Of a stretch of DNA of 64,000 nt, positions 1 through 8,374 are shown in pieces. The DNA is from Paenibacillus albidus. Its GTDB lineage: Bacteria; Bacillota; Bacilli; Paenibacillales; Paenibacillaceae. The stretch is taken from positions 1 to 64,000 of the forward strand of contig NZ_BMKR01000018.1 in assembly GCF_014644435.1 (NCBI RefSeq). Direction: 5' to 3'. The first letter of the stretch is position 1. Each line of letters opens with the position of its first letter. A program made the translations under genes and the position numbers. Below the pieces are notes generated by a model. The model was not told where the DNA came from, searched no databases, and saw nothing but the letters and a program-made list of their open reading frames with translations.

Positions 1-58
1 TGCATGTATTAGGCACGCCGCCAGCGTTCGTCCTGAGCCAGGATCAAACTCTCCAATT
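1..58 (-). rRNA. rrs: 16S ribosomal RNA, 5' end (partial)
   Basis: Read on the minus strand, this is the conserved 5' end of bacterial 16S rRNA: it contains the classic 27F priming site AGAGTTTGATCCTGGCTCAG followed by GACGAACGCTGGCGGCG. The gene runs leftward out of the window, so only about 58 nt are present. The mature 5' end is placed near 57-60 by analogy with Bacillus and Paenibacillus 16S and is not precise to the base. Confidence 0.97.
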
Positions 59-300
59 AGGTTTTATCGAGCAGCTGCTTCCCCGAATCACTCCGAGAAA
101 ATAACCCTCCATAAAGATATTGAAAAGAGCGATTGCTCATTTTGAAACATCTGACGAGAATTTGCATTCTCTACCGATTCATCTCCAGCATTTGCATGCT
201 GTAAGAATCCTCTTTGTTTGGATTTCACTTTCGTGAATTCCCACTCACTCGTTGTTCAGTTTTCAAAGATCAAGCAGCCTTCTCAATTGGCCGGATAATT
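59..300 (-). other. rrn leader region upstream of 16S
   Basis: This is the stretch between the proximal rrn promoter and 16S, read leftward. It carries a boxA-like antitermination element (CTTTGAAAACTGAAC on the minus strand, near 255-269), of the kind found in Bacillus/Paenibacillus rRNA leaders. It also holds short inverted repeats such as CAGCATGCAAATGCTG-like sequence near 187-203 that probably belong to the processing stem. No coding sequence is seen. Confidence 0.6.
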
Positions 301-329
301 AATATATCATGTTTGTTATAGTCTAACAA
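301..329 (-). promoter_or_regulatory. rrn promoter, proximal (P2)
   Basis: On the minus strand, TTGTTA (324-329) and TATATT (301-306) are separated by 17 bp, about 245 bp upstream of 16S. This is a good sigma-A match in the expected place for an rRNA operon promoter. Confidence 0.65.
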
Positions 330-384
330 GTTGTAATAAATTCCAAATCGTTATTCACCAGTCAGTGTTGGCGACTGGACTAAT

Positions 385-414
385 AATATAACATTCTCGT
401 AAGAAGAAGAACAA
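385..414 (-). promoter_or_regulatory. possible rrn promoter, distal (P1)
   Basis: On the minus strand, TTGTTC (409-414) and TATATT (385-390) are separated by 18 bp. Tandem promoters are usual for rRNA operons. The match is weaker than the proximal one. From here to the rbs terminator (415-579) I see no gene. Confidence 0.4.
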
Positions 415-579
415 CAATCAGAATATTCCAGTCTCTATAGAAAAGACGTCACAGCTGACACCATACCACTCTACCAATAATCATGCAGTCAGGTCATGGT
501 AAGTCAGATCGCTCAATTCCTCTTCAAAGTTACATGATTTAAGAAATCTCGGCGTGGTCGTCACCACCGGAACGGACGA

Positions 580-622
580 AAAAGAAAATATCCCGCCCTG
601 GCGCTTTCGTCCAAAACGGGAT
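580..622 (-). terminator. rho-independent terminator of the rbs operon
   Basis: On the minus strand just after rbsB, ATCCCG (617-622) pairs with CGGGAT (590-595) and is followed by a T-rich run. A second overlapping pair (GGACGAAA/TTTCGTCC) could form an alternative fold. The position right after the last rbs gene supports a terminator. Confidence 0.55.
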
Positions 623-634
623 GCAAGTGCTTAT

Positions 635-1567
635 TTAGTTATTTGCGTTTTCCTTGGTCACCAGCTTCAATTCAGCCGGAATCGATTTCTCTACCTGCTT
701 GCCTTCCAGCACATCTAGAGAAGCTTGCACCGCCAACTGGCCAATCAGTACCGGCTGCTGAGCAACCGTGGCCGTCAACTTTCCGTCTTGAATGGATTGG
801 ATCGCATCGTCGTTGCCGTCAAATCCGATCACGGGAATGTCTTTGCCTGAGCTTTGGATCGCTTCGATGGCTCCCAGTGCCATCTCGTCGTTATGGGCAA
901 ATACCGCCTGCACATCAGGATTGCCCTGCAGCAGGTTCTCCATCACATTCAAACCTTTGGAGCGATCAAAATCGGCAGACTGTTTGGCAACCACATCCAG
1001 TTTCTGGTCGGCAACTTCATGGAAGCCTTTCCCCCGCTCTCTCGTTGCGGAAGCACCGGGCACGCCTTCAAGCTCAATCACCTTCGCTCCCTCACCAAGC
1101 TGTTCAACAAAGTGTTCCGCTGCCATTCGCCCGCCTTTGACGTTATCGGATGCGACCAAGGCCGCCACCTCGCCTTTGTCAGCGGAGCGATCCAGCGTAA
1201 TAACGGGAATGCCCACACTGTTGGCGGATTGAACCGCCGTGGAGATCGCCGCGGAGTCCGCAGGATTAATCAGGAGGGCATCGACTCCCTGCTGAATAAG
1301 ATCATCCACATCATTGGTCTGCTTGGCCGAATCGTTCTGCGCATCAACCACGATGACCTGAATCCCCTGCTTTTCTGCTTCTGCAACTACCCCGTCCTTC
1401 AGTGACACAAAGAATGGATTGTTTAGAGTAGAAATCGACAGACCGATTTTCTTCTGTTCCTTACTTCCAACCGGGTCAGGCTTAGCCCATCCCGGCGGCT
1501 CGAGAGAGCACCCGGCCAGAACGATGATTATCAGCATGCTTACGAGCGTTAAAGTCCATTTTTTCAT
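635..1567 (-). CDS. rbsB: ribose ABC transporter substrate-binding lipoprotein RbsB
   Basis: Extracellular ribose-binding lipoprotein that delivers ribose to the RbsAC transporter. The 310-residue product starts with a lipoprotein signal ending in the lipobox LAGC (Cys20). A periplasmic-binding-protein type 1 fold follows, with typical segments such as KIGLSISTLNNPFF near residue 40 and AVFAHNDEMALGAI near 220. It is the last gene of rbsRKDACB, 14 bp after rbsC, and is followed by a hairpin. Length and gene order match B. subtilis RbsB. Related sugars such as D-allose cannot be excluded as ligands, but the flanking rbsD and rbsK make ribose by far the likeliest. Confidence 0.93.
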   Translation of the reverse strand: MKKWTLTLVSMLIIIVLAGCSLEPPGWAKPDPVGSKEQKKIGLSISTLNNPFFVSLKDGVVAEAEKQGIQVIVVDAQNDSAKQTNDVDDLIQQGVDALLINPADSAAISTAVQSANSVGIPVITLDRSADKGEVAALVASDNVKGGRMAAEHFVEQLGEGAKVIELEGVPGASATRERGKGFHEVADQKLDVVAKQSADFDRSKGLNVMENLLQGNPDVQAVFAHNDEMALGAIEAIQSSGKDIPVIGFDGNDDAIQSIQDGKLTATVAQQPVLIGQLAVQASLDVLEGKQVEKSIPAELKLVTKENANN

Positions 1568-1581
1568 GTTTGCTTTCCTCC

Positions 1582-2553
1582 TTAAGCCGTTTTTTTGCGG
1601 TCCAGCAGGACAGCAATGGCAATCACGATACCTTTCACAACCATTTGATAAAAGGAATTCACCCCGAGCAGGTTCAATCCATTATTCAGCACGCCGATAA
1701 TCAGAACACCGATCAATGTGCCGACGATTCGTCCGCGTCCGCCCGAAAGGCTTGTTCCTCCCAGAACGACGGCCGCGATAGCATCTAGCTCATAGGACGT
1801 TCCGGCCGTTGGCTGTGCGGAGTTCAGACGCGATGTTAGAATCGCGCCTGCCAGCGCCGCAAGCATGCCCGCCAGGGAGTAGATCATGATTTTCACGCGC
1901 GTTACTTTGATCCCCGAGATAATGGAGGCTTTCTCATTGCCGCCGACGGCATACGTTTTGCGGCCAAAGGCCGTTTTATGCAGAATAGTCCACAGAATCA
2001 TGAAGGTAATCAGCATTGTTATGGCAGGTACCGGAATGCCCAGCAGGTAACCGCGTCCAAACAGTTGGAACAGCAGGCTGTCGCCGAGCCCCGTAATCGG
2101 GTTGCCATTCGTGTATACAAGCGTTAATCCTCTGAATATCGTCATGGTCGCCAAGGTGGCGATGAACGGAGCCATTCTGCCTTTGGTAATCATCAAACCG
2201 TTCACCATACCCATGACACCGCCGAGTACTACCCCGATAATGATCGATAATATCGGGTCCAGGCCGGATAACATCATATTGGCTACAAAGGCACTGGATA
2301 AAGCCAGAATGGAGCCAACCGACAAATCGATTCCGCCTGTCAGGATAACAAACGTCATACCGAAGGCAATCAGCGCATTAATCGAGACCTGGCGCAATAG
2401 ATTCAAGATGTTCAACGGTTCCAAGAAGCTTGGATTCAATACCGATACGATTACAATAAGAATGATCAAACCGAGCAGTGGTCCTAATTTTTGTGTCACG
2501 TTTGACAAGCGGAAGCCGCTTTTGGCAGTTTTGTTTTGCTGCATTGTTGTCAT
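1582..2553 (-). CDS. rbsC: ribose ABC transporter permease RbsC
   Basis: Membrane permease of the ribose importer. The 323-residue product is almost entirely hydrophobic, with about 8-10 membrane spans, and has the family signatures GMTFVILTGGIDLSVGSILA near residue 65 and AVVLGGTSLSGGRGRIVGT near 260, the latter close to the EAA-like contact with the ATPase. It starts 1 bp after rbsA ends and precedes rbsB by 14 bp, so the three are co-transcribed and probably translationally coupled. Length is normal for the family. Confidence 0.94.
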   Translation of the reverse strand: MTTMQQNKTAKSGFRLSNVTQKLGPLLGLIILIVIVSVLNPSFLEPLNILNLLRQVSINALIAFGMTFVILTGGIDLSVGSILALSSAFVANMMLSGLDPILSIIIGVVLGGVMGMVNGLMITKGRMAPFIATLATMTIFRGLTLVYTNGNPITGLGDSLLFQLFGRGYLLGIPVPAITMLITFMILWTILHKTAFGRKTYAVGGNEKASIISGIKVTRVKIMIYSLAGMLAALAGAILTSRLNSAQPTAGTSYELDAIAAVVLGGTSLSGGRGRIVGTLIGVLIIGVLNNGLNLLGVNSFYQMVVKGIVIAIAVLLDRKKTA

Positions 2554-2554
2554 T

Positions 2555-4036
2555 TCACTGTCCCCCTGTGGCCAATGTCATAATGTTTTCCTGCGTTGCT
2601 TCTTCCCTCGCCAGCTCGCCGCTGATGCGCCCCTCATGCACGACCGCGATCCGGTCGCTCATGCCGAGCACTTCGGGAAGTTCCGAAGATACCATAATGA
2701 TCGCGACCCCGCGGTCTGTCAGTTCATTCATCAACTGGTAGATTTCGCGCTTCGCTCCGACATCCACCCCGCGCGTCGGTTCATCAAGGATGAGCACGCT
2801 TGGACCGATGCCGACCCATTTGGCGATAACTACCTTCTGCTGGTTGCCCCCTGACAGATTCCGGGCCGCCGTTTCTGAAGATTGCGTCTTAATCTGCAAA
2901 CGTTTGATCAGCGTATCGACGAAATCTTGTTCTTTTGCAGCCGAGATGAACCCTTTGCTTGAGAAACTGAACAGATTTGGCAGCGCCATGTTCTCGCGAA
3001 TGGAGAAATCAAGCACAAGGCCTTCATCCTTGCGGTCTTCCGTAATGAAACCGATGCCATGTCTGACCGCATCTGCCGGCTTTCGGATGTTCGCCTTTTT
3101 GCCACGGATCATGACGTCGCCGCTGTCCATCGCATCCAAACCAAAGATCGCTCTCATGATCTCTGTCCGTCCCGAACCCATCAACCCTGAGAAGCCGAGA
3201 ATTTCACCCGCTCTTACAGTGAAACTGACATTCCGAAACAACCCTTTGCTGCTTGCGTCCCGTACTTCCAGAACCACTTCACCATAAGAAGGATTCCGGG
3301 CCGGATATCGTTCCGTAAGCTCCCGACCAACCATTTTCCGCACTACTTCATCAAAACTTGTCTGTGAGATTGGTTTGGTATCTACCGTTTTGCCGTCACG
3401 CATCACGGTAATCCGGTCACAGATCGTAAAAATCTCCTCCATCCGGTGAGAAATATATACGATGGATACCCCGTTCTTCTTCAGTGAGGTGATTACGCCA
3501 AACAGCTTCTGTATCTCGCGCTCCGTAAGCGCTGCGGTTGGTTCATCCATAATGATGACCTTGGCATCGGTCATCAGCGCCTTGGCGATTTCGATCATCT
3601 GCTGCTGGCCGACGGAGCATTCTCCCGCAGGCCGTTCCAGCGGAACTTGCACGGACAGCTTGGCGAATTGCTCCGTGGCAAGCGCTTTCATTTGTCTCGT
3701 ATTAAGCAACCCGAAGGAAGACGTCACTTCCTTACCGATGAAGAGATTATCAAGCACCGTCATTTCAGGCCAAACATTCAGCTCCTGATGGATAAAAGCA
3801 ATGCCCAGTTTCTCTGCTTCCTTCGGACTGCCGAAATAGGTTTCCTTCCCGTCAATGGAGATGGTTCCCTGATCCCGCTGATGGAGTCCGATCAAAATGT
3901 TCATCAGCGTGGATTTGCCGGCTCCGTTCTCGCCCATCAGGGCATGAACCTCACCTTCCTTCAGTTCGAAATCCACTCCGCTCAGCACCTGATTGGTGCC
4001 GAACGCTTTATGAATATCTTGCATCTGAATATGCAT
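2555..4036 (-). CDS. rbsA: ribose ABC transporter ATP-binding protein RbsA
   Basis: Cytoplasmic double ATPase that powers ribose import through RbsC. The 493-residue protein has two nucleotide-binding domains. The first has Walker A GENGAGKST (about residue 35), signature SVGQQQMIEIAKAL and Walker B VIIMDEPTAAL. The second has the degenerate Walker A GSGRTE typical of RbsA, plus signature LSGGNQQKVVIAKW and LILDEPTRGVDVG. The frame is open 17 codons further upstream, but the ATG at 4036 is chosen because the sequence after it (MHIQMQDIHKAFG) is the normal N-terminus and an AAAGGGGG ribosome site precedes it. It lies 17 bp after rbsD. Confidence 0.94.
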   Translation of the reverse strand: MHIQMQDIHKAFGTNQVLSGVDFELKEGEVHALMGENGAGKSTLMNILIGLHQRDQGTISIDGKETYFGSPKEAEKLGIAFIHQELNVWPEMTVLDNLFIGKEVTSSFGLLNTRQMKALATEQFAKLSVQVPLERPAGECSVGQQQMIEIAKALMTDAKVIIMDEPTAALTEREIQKLFGVITSLKKNGVSIVYISHRMEEIFTICDRITVMRDGKTVDTKPISQTSFDEVVRKMVGRELTERYPARNPSYGEVVLEVRDASSKGLFRNVSFTVRAGEILGFSGLMGSGRTEIMRAIFGLDAMDSGDVMIRGKKANIRKPADAVRHGIGFITEDRKDEGLVLDFSIRENMALPNLFSFSSKGFISAAKEQDFVDTLIKRLQIKTQSSETAARNLSGGNQQKVVIAKWVGIGPSVLILDEPTRGVDVGAKREIYQLMNELTDRGVAIIMVSSELPEVLGMSDRIAVVHEGRISGELAREEATQENIMTLATGGQ

Positions 4037-4053
4037 AATGAAGTAACCCCCTT

Positions 4054-4455
4054 TTATCCGAAATGGACACCCGATTGTAAAATGCAATTGGCATACGGCG
4101 TGGCTTCACCCGTGCGAATGACCGCTTTGACCTGCCGGGTTAGCGCTTTGAATTGTTCGTGGCTGACGGAAGCATCAATTGCATCCTTTCCGAATTTCTC
4201 CGTAATGAACTGCAAAGCCACGGGATTGCCTTCCCGGGTCTCTTCTGCAACAATCACTCTCTCAACGACCATATCGTCCGCGATCAGTTCCACCACTTCC
4301 CGAAAGCTTGGCGTTCCCAATTTCAGAGCCACATCGATTTTGAGTACCCCTTCAGGAACGGGAAGGCCAGCATCCCCGATGGCAATCATGTCCGTATGGC
4401 CCAAATCAGACAGTACCTTGGAAATGTGACTATTCAATATGCCGTTTCTTTTCAT
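4054..4455 (-). CDS. rbsD: D-ribose pyranase RbsD
   Basis: Mutarotase that interconverts pyranose and furanose forms of ribose so that RbsK can phosphorylate the furanose. At 133 residues it has the family length and the N-terminal MKRNGILNSHISKVLSDLGH with the catalytic His20, plus the C-terminal TGEATPYANCILQSGV. Its ATG shares one base with the rbsK stop codon (TAATG), which indicates translational coupling. Confidence 0.95.
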   Translation of the reverse strand: MKRNGILNSHISKVLSDLGHTDMIAIGDAGLPVPEGVLKIDVALKLGTPSFREVVELIADDMVVERVIVAEETREGNPVALQFITEKFGKDAIDASVSHEQFKALTRQVKAVIRTGEATPYANCILQSGVHFG

Positions 4456-5333
4456 TACAAACTCTCCTCTACTTCATCTCTCGTCGGCATGCCACCCTGA
4501 GCTCCGAATTTGGTCACGGACAACGATGCAGCCCGATTGGCGAATCGTATGCTCTCCTGCAACGGTTTGCCTTCAGCCAAAGCGACCGCGAAAGCGGCGT
4601 TGAACGTGTCCCCTGCCCCGGTGGTATCCAATGCCTCCACCTTGTAAGCCGGTACAACAATTTCCTGTTCCCCGTCAAAATAACGTACGCCTTTGCTGCC
4701 CTCCGTTATGAACAGCTTGTTGGGATATTGGCGCAATGCTTCCGCCGGACTTATGCCTTGAAACAAGATCTCGGCTTCATGCTCGTTCGGCGTGAGATAT
4801 GCGGCATTGTCGATAACTTCTTGCGGCAATTTTCTCGCCGGAGCCGGATTGAGCAGCAGAGGCGTTCCGGACCCGGCGCACATCGCGCTGACATGAACCA
4901 CGGTTTCCTCCGGAATTTCCTGCTGAATCAGCACGATATCGGCACTGCGAATCAACTCAGCCGCCTGATCAACATATGCAGGAGTGACCTCGCGATTCGC
5001 CGCCTCGACGACCACGATACTATTATCGCCTTCCGCAAGTACGATATGAGCCGTGCCGCTTTCCATATGTGTAACCGGTTTCACATATTGCGTATTTACA
5101 GTATTTGCTTTGAAATTATTTAAAATGGCCGTGCCGAAAGCGTCGTCGCCTACCCGGCCGATCATCGCAACTTCGGCACCCAGCCGTGCAGCGGCAACAG
5201 CCTGATTGGCTCCCTTGCCGCCGGGAACGGTTTTGAAGCTGTCGCCAAGGACGGTTTCACCCGCCCCAGGTCTCTTTGAAGAGGTAACAACCAGATCCAT
5301 GGAGCTGCTGCCGATTACGCATATTTTAGCCAT
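4455..5333 (-). CDS. rbsK: ribokinase RbsK
   Basis: Phosphorylates D-ribose to ribose 5-phosphate with ATP, committing it to the pentose phosphate pathway. The 292-residue PfkB-family protein has the N-terminal ribokinase signature (GGKGANQAVAAARLGA, about residue 40) and the C-terminal signature DTTGAGDTFNAAF, whose Asp242 is the predicted catalytic base. Its start overlaps the end of rbsR by 8 bp and its stop overlaps the rbsD start, so it is the second gene of a tightly packed operon. Confidence 0.95.
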   Translation of the reverse strand: MAKICVIGSSSMDLVVTSSKRPGAGETVLGDSFKTVPGGKGANQAVAAARLGAEVAMIGRVGDDAFGTAILNNFKANTVNTQYVKPVTHMESGTAHIVLAEGDNSIVVVEAANREVTPAYVDQAAELIRSADIVLIQQEIPEETVVHVSAMCAGSGTPLLLNPAPARKLPQEVIDNAAYLTPNEHEAEILFQGISPAEALRQYPNKLFITEGSKGVRYFDGEQEIVVPAYKVEALDTTGAGDTFNAAFAVALAEGKPLQESIRFANRAASLSVTKFGAQGGMPTRDEVEESL

Positions 5334-6318
5334 TTGTACTCACCTTTCTCGTTGTGCCCCGTTCAATGAACTCGACGGGCAGCTGTATGTTTTTATTCTC
5401 GATTGGAGCCTGTTCCACAAGTCCGATAAGTAATCCCGCCGCTTTCCTTCCCATCTCGTATGCCGGTTGGCGGATGGTGGACAATCCCGGCGATAAAATG
5501 CTGCTCATCGGGATATCGTCAAAACCGATAATTTGCACGTCATCGGGAACCTTTCTACCGATTCGCAATGCCTCATGCAATACCGCCATGGCTGCGATGT
5601 CATTGCTCGCAATGACCCCGTCTGTATCGGAATGTTTGCTGAACAGCTCTTCCGCCCATAATCCGGCCTCGTTAAAAGAAAAGGAGGTGGTCTGAATTAC
5701 GCGGTAATCCAAACCGGCGTCCCGAATGATTTCGATGGCTCCTTCGAAACGATCCTGCGCAGGCCTGATATGTGACGGTCCCTGCATGACTGTAATCCTG
5801 CAGCTTCCGCGCTTGATGATCTCCCTGGCAGCCAGTCGTCCGCCCTCTCTGCCGTCCGCATACACGGATGGACTATCGAGTGAAGTCCTGTCAAGAAACA
5901 CAACGGGGATCTTCAAGTTCTCGTATATTGGAGAATGGGGGTAGTTCGTTGAAGAGATCACACCCATCACGTTATTCTGGATAAACGTCTGGATGTAATC
6001 CTGCTCCTTCCGTTCATCCTCATCACTATTTCCGAATATCAGCCTGAAATCCTGCTCCTGCATCCCGTCCTCTACGCCGCGGGCCAACTGCGGGAAGTAA
6101 GGGTTTGCAATATCCGGCAGCAGCAGGCCTATCAGTTTGGATTTACGTGTATATAATGAGCGGGCCACTTCATTGGGGGAGAAGTTAAGCGCCTTCACGG
6201 CATCTTCCACTTTCTTGCGCGTGTCCGCATGAACATAACCCCTGTCATTAATGACCCTTGATACGGTGGCTACCGATACGCCAGCCAGATTAGCTACGTC
6301 TTTGATTGTTGTTGTCAT
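5326..6318 (-). CDS. rbsR: LacI-family ribose operon repressor RbsR
   Basis: Cytoplasmic DNA-binding repressor of the rbs operon, of which it is the first gene. The 330-residue protein has a LacI-type helix-turn-helix at the N-terminus (TIKDVANLAGVSVATVSRVI, residues 4-23) and a periplasmic-binding-protein-like ligand domain. The palindrome TGTAACCGGTTACA lies 18 bp upstream of its start codon, immediately after the predicted -10, so autoregulation is likely. The gene order rbsR-K-D-A-C-B is the same as in B. subtilis. Confidence 0.9.
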   Translation of the reverse strand: MTTTIKDVANLAGVSVATVSRVINDRGYVHADTRKKVEDAVKALNFSPNEVARSLYTRKSKLIGLLLPDIANPYFPQLARGVEDGMQEQDFRLIFGNSDEDERKEQDYIQTFIQNNVMGVISSTNYPHSPIYENLKIPVVFLDRTSLDSPSVYADGREGGRLAAREIIKRGSCRITVMQGPSHIRPAQDRFEGAIEIIRDAGLDYRVIQTTSFSFNEAGLWAEELFSKHSDTDGVIASNDIAAMAVLHEALRIGRKVPDDVQIIGFDDIPMSSILSPGLSTIRQPAYEMGRKAAGLLIGLVEQAPIENKNIQLPVEFIERGTTRKVSTNG

Positions 6319-6336
6319 GTACTGTTCACCTCTATG

Positions 6337-6385
6337 TGTAACCGGTTACAGATATTAAATTATCATATTTTTTTCGATTTGACAA
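6337..6385 (-). promoter_or_regulatory. rbs promoter with RbsR operator / cre-like palindrome
   Basis: On the minus strand, TTGTCA (6380-6385), a 17-bp spacer and TAATTT (6357-6362) form the promoter. Six bases downstream lies the perfect 14-bp palindrome TGTAACCGGTTACA (6337-6350), covering the expected transcription start. It is a typical LacI-family operator. It also fits the CcpA cre consensus TGWAANCGNTNWCA at every position, so RbsR and CcpA may share the site. Confidence 0.75.
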
Positions 6386-6462
6386 TCACTTTATCACTGG
6401 AAATTTATCCAAGCCGTTCTTGAGCCAGGTGTCTTTGGCTTACCCAATCATAAAACGGCCAC

Positions 6463-6494
6463 AAAAAAAGGCCAACCAGAAGATTCTGGCTAAC
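6463..6494 (-). terminator. terminator downstream of cydC
   Basis: On the minus strand, an AGCCAGAA/TTCTGGTT stem with a 2-nt centre is followed by T7 (A7 at 6463-6469 on the plus strand). It lies about 160 nt past the cydC stop. The rest of 6386-6652 holds no recognisable gene. Confidence 0.5.
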
Positions 6495-6652
6495 CTGATA
6501 TCCATGAAACGCAAAAATCAGCGCTTCAAACTTCGTCATGAAGTAGCCAGAATTTGAATCAAAATCTCCATTTGTAGACCAAAGGGCTTCTCGCTGAAAA
6601 TTATCTAATCAAGAAACCGGGCAGGTTCAAGGCATATTTTGTTCTTTTACGC

Positions 6653-8374
6653 TCAAGCTTCTCCAATCATTTGCCGTTCGATTTTCTTCATCTCATAAAA
6701 ATAGCCTTTTTGCTTCATCAACTCGGAGTAGGAACCCGTTTCCACTACCCTGCCTTGTTCCATGACCACGATCCGATCCATCTCTTCCAATCCGGTAAGG
6801 CGATGACAAATCAGGAGAAGCGTATCTTCAGCCGCCTGTGCAAAAAGATGCTGCAATACGCGCTGCTCTGTCACGTAATCCAGCGAAGACGTCGGTTCGT
6901 CCAGAAGCCATAACCGTCCTTTGCGTAACATTGCCCGCGCCAGAGCCAGCCGCTGCTTCTCGCCATCCGATAGATTCTCCCCTTTTTCATACACCATATC
7001 GGTCAACGATGTGTTCGGCAGTTGCACTTTAGCCAGCACATCCGACAATTGTTCGTTAGAATGTCCTTCTTCATTCAGCAGCAGGTTGTCCCGGATCGTT
7101 CCCCGGAAGAAATGACTTTGCTGCAACACCACATTAACGGTTTGCCAAATGCTCGCCTCATCCAGTTCTTTCACCGACTCGTCGTTTAATCGTATATCGC
7201 CAGCCGTTGGTGTACGCAGCTTGAGCAGCAATTCGATAATCGTTGATTTTCCGGACCCGCTCGGCCCGACAATCGCCGTTTTGGAGCCTGGTAAAATATG
7301 CAGGGACATATCCTTCAGCGCCGGTCTCCACTCTCCTTCATATTGAAAGGTAACACTGGATAGCTCTACCGAAACGGCATGATCGGCAGACAACACGCCG
7401 TCTGGTTGCGCAGACTGTACATCGGAGGTCAATACCGTTTCCGTCAGCCGTTTGGCTGCGTGTTCGCTATCCTGCTTATACGCGGGTAATGTGGACATTG
7501 CTGCAGCTTCTTCGAATACCGTAAGTGAGGCCATGACCAGCATAGCAAGAAACACGCCAGCAAGTGCTCCGTCCATGATTAAGTAGGCTCCAAGCGACAG
7601 CACACCCCAAGAAATGAAGAGTGTAACAAAAGCATGCATGGATTGCCCGCGCAGCAAGTGCCCGGCTGCTCGTTGCTGCTCGGCTGCCAATCTAGCGGAA
7701 GCCTGCTGAAGCTGCTGCTCCCGCTGTGCCAATTGGCCGTATACTTTCAAATCCCGGAAACCATACAACACTTCGGTTACTTCCGTAGAAAGCATAGCCC
7801 GTTGCTGGCGAACACGTCCATGTATTTTCCGCTGCCCTAGTAAAACAATTCCCGGAACAACCAATGCCGTTACCAGCATTCCTAGTACAAACAAGCACGC
7901 AATCCAGAACGAAAAGGCAGAAGTAAACAGTATCGTAGCTAAAAAGACCATGACGACAATGATCGGTGGATAGGCGACGCGCAAAAAATAATTTTGTAAG
8001 CTTTCCACATCCCCAACGATCCTCGCAAGCAGATCCCCGCTTCGATTTTTGTTCAATATACCAGGCGTTAAAGGAATAAGCTTGGCAAAAAAGGAGGTCC
8101 GTAAACGGCTAAGCATGGAGAACGTCGCCCGGTGGGAATACAAGCGTTCTCCGTAACGACTCGCCGCCCGAAGCAGGCCCAGCAGTTTGACCATCGAGGT
8201 GAGTACAATTAATGTGTATAGCGGTGGCGCAAATACCGTTTGCGAAATCAAATACCCGCTCGCGGAAAAGAGAGCCACACCTGCTATACCGGCGATAAAT
8301 CCGCCCACAATCGAAAGGACGATATCCTTGCGCTCCTGCATCATCGCCTTTGACAGAATAGCTAGCTCATTCAT
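6653..8374 (-). CDS. cydC: thiol reductant ABC exporter subunit CydC
   Basis: One half of the heterodimeric CydDC ABC transporter, which exports cysteine/glutathione-type reductants (and affects haem handling) and is needed to assemble cytochrome bd. At 573 residues it has six N-terminal membrane spans (to about residue 300) and a C-terminal nucleotide-binding domain with Walker A GPSGSGKST, signature LSDGEKQRLALARAM and Walker B LWLLDEPTSSLD. Its start overlaps the cydD stop by 4 bp. The motif ASGYLISQ near residue 40 is typical of CydC and separates it from CydD. The operon order cydA-B-D-C matches B. subtilis. Confidence 0.92.
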   Translation of the reverse strand: MNELAILSKAMMQERKDIVLSIVGGFIAGIAGVALFSASGYLISQTVFAPPLYTLIVLTSMVKLLGLLRAASRYGERLYSHRATFSMLSRLRTSFFAKLIPLTPGILNKNRSGDLLARIVGDVESLQNYFLRVAYPPIIVVMVFLATILFTSAFSFWIACLFVLGMLVTALVVPGIVLLGQRKIHGRVRQQRAMLSTEVTEVLYGFRDLKVYGQLAQREQQLQQASARLAAEQQRAAGHLLRGQSMHAFVTLFISWGVLSLGAYLIMDGALAGVFLAMLVMASLTVFEEAAAMSTLPAYKQDSEHAAKRLTETVLTSDVQSAQPDGVLSADHAVSVELSSVTFQYEGEWRPALKDMSLHILPGSKTAIVGPSGSGKSTIIELLLKLRTPTAGDIRLNDESVKELDEASIWQTVNVVLQQSHFFRGTIRDNLLLNEEGHSNEQLSDVLAKVQLPNTSLTDMVYEKGENLSDGEKQRLALARAMLRKGRLWLLDEPTSSLDYVTEQRVLQHLFAQAAEDTLLLICHRLTGLEEMDRIVVMEQGRVVETGSYSELMKQKGYFYEMKKIERQMIGEA

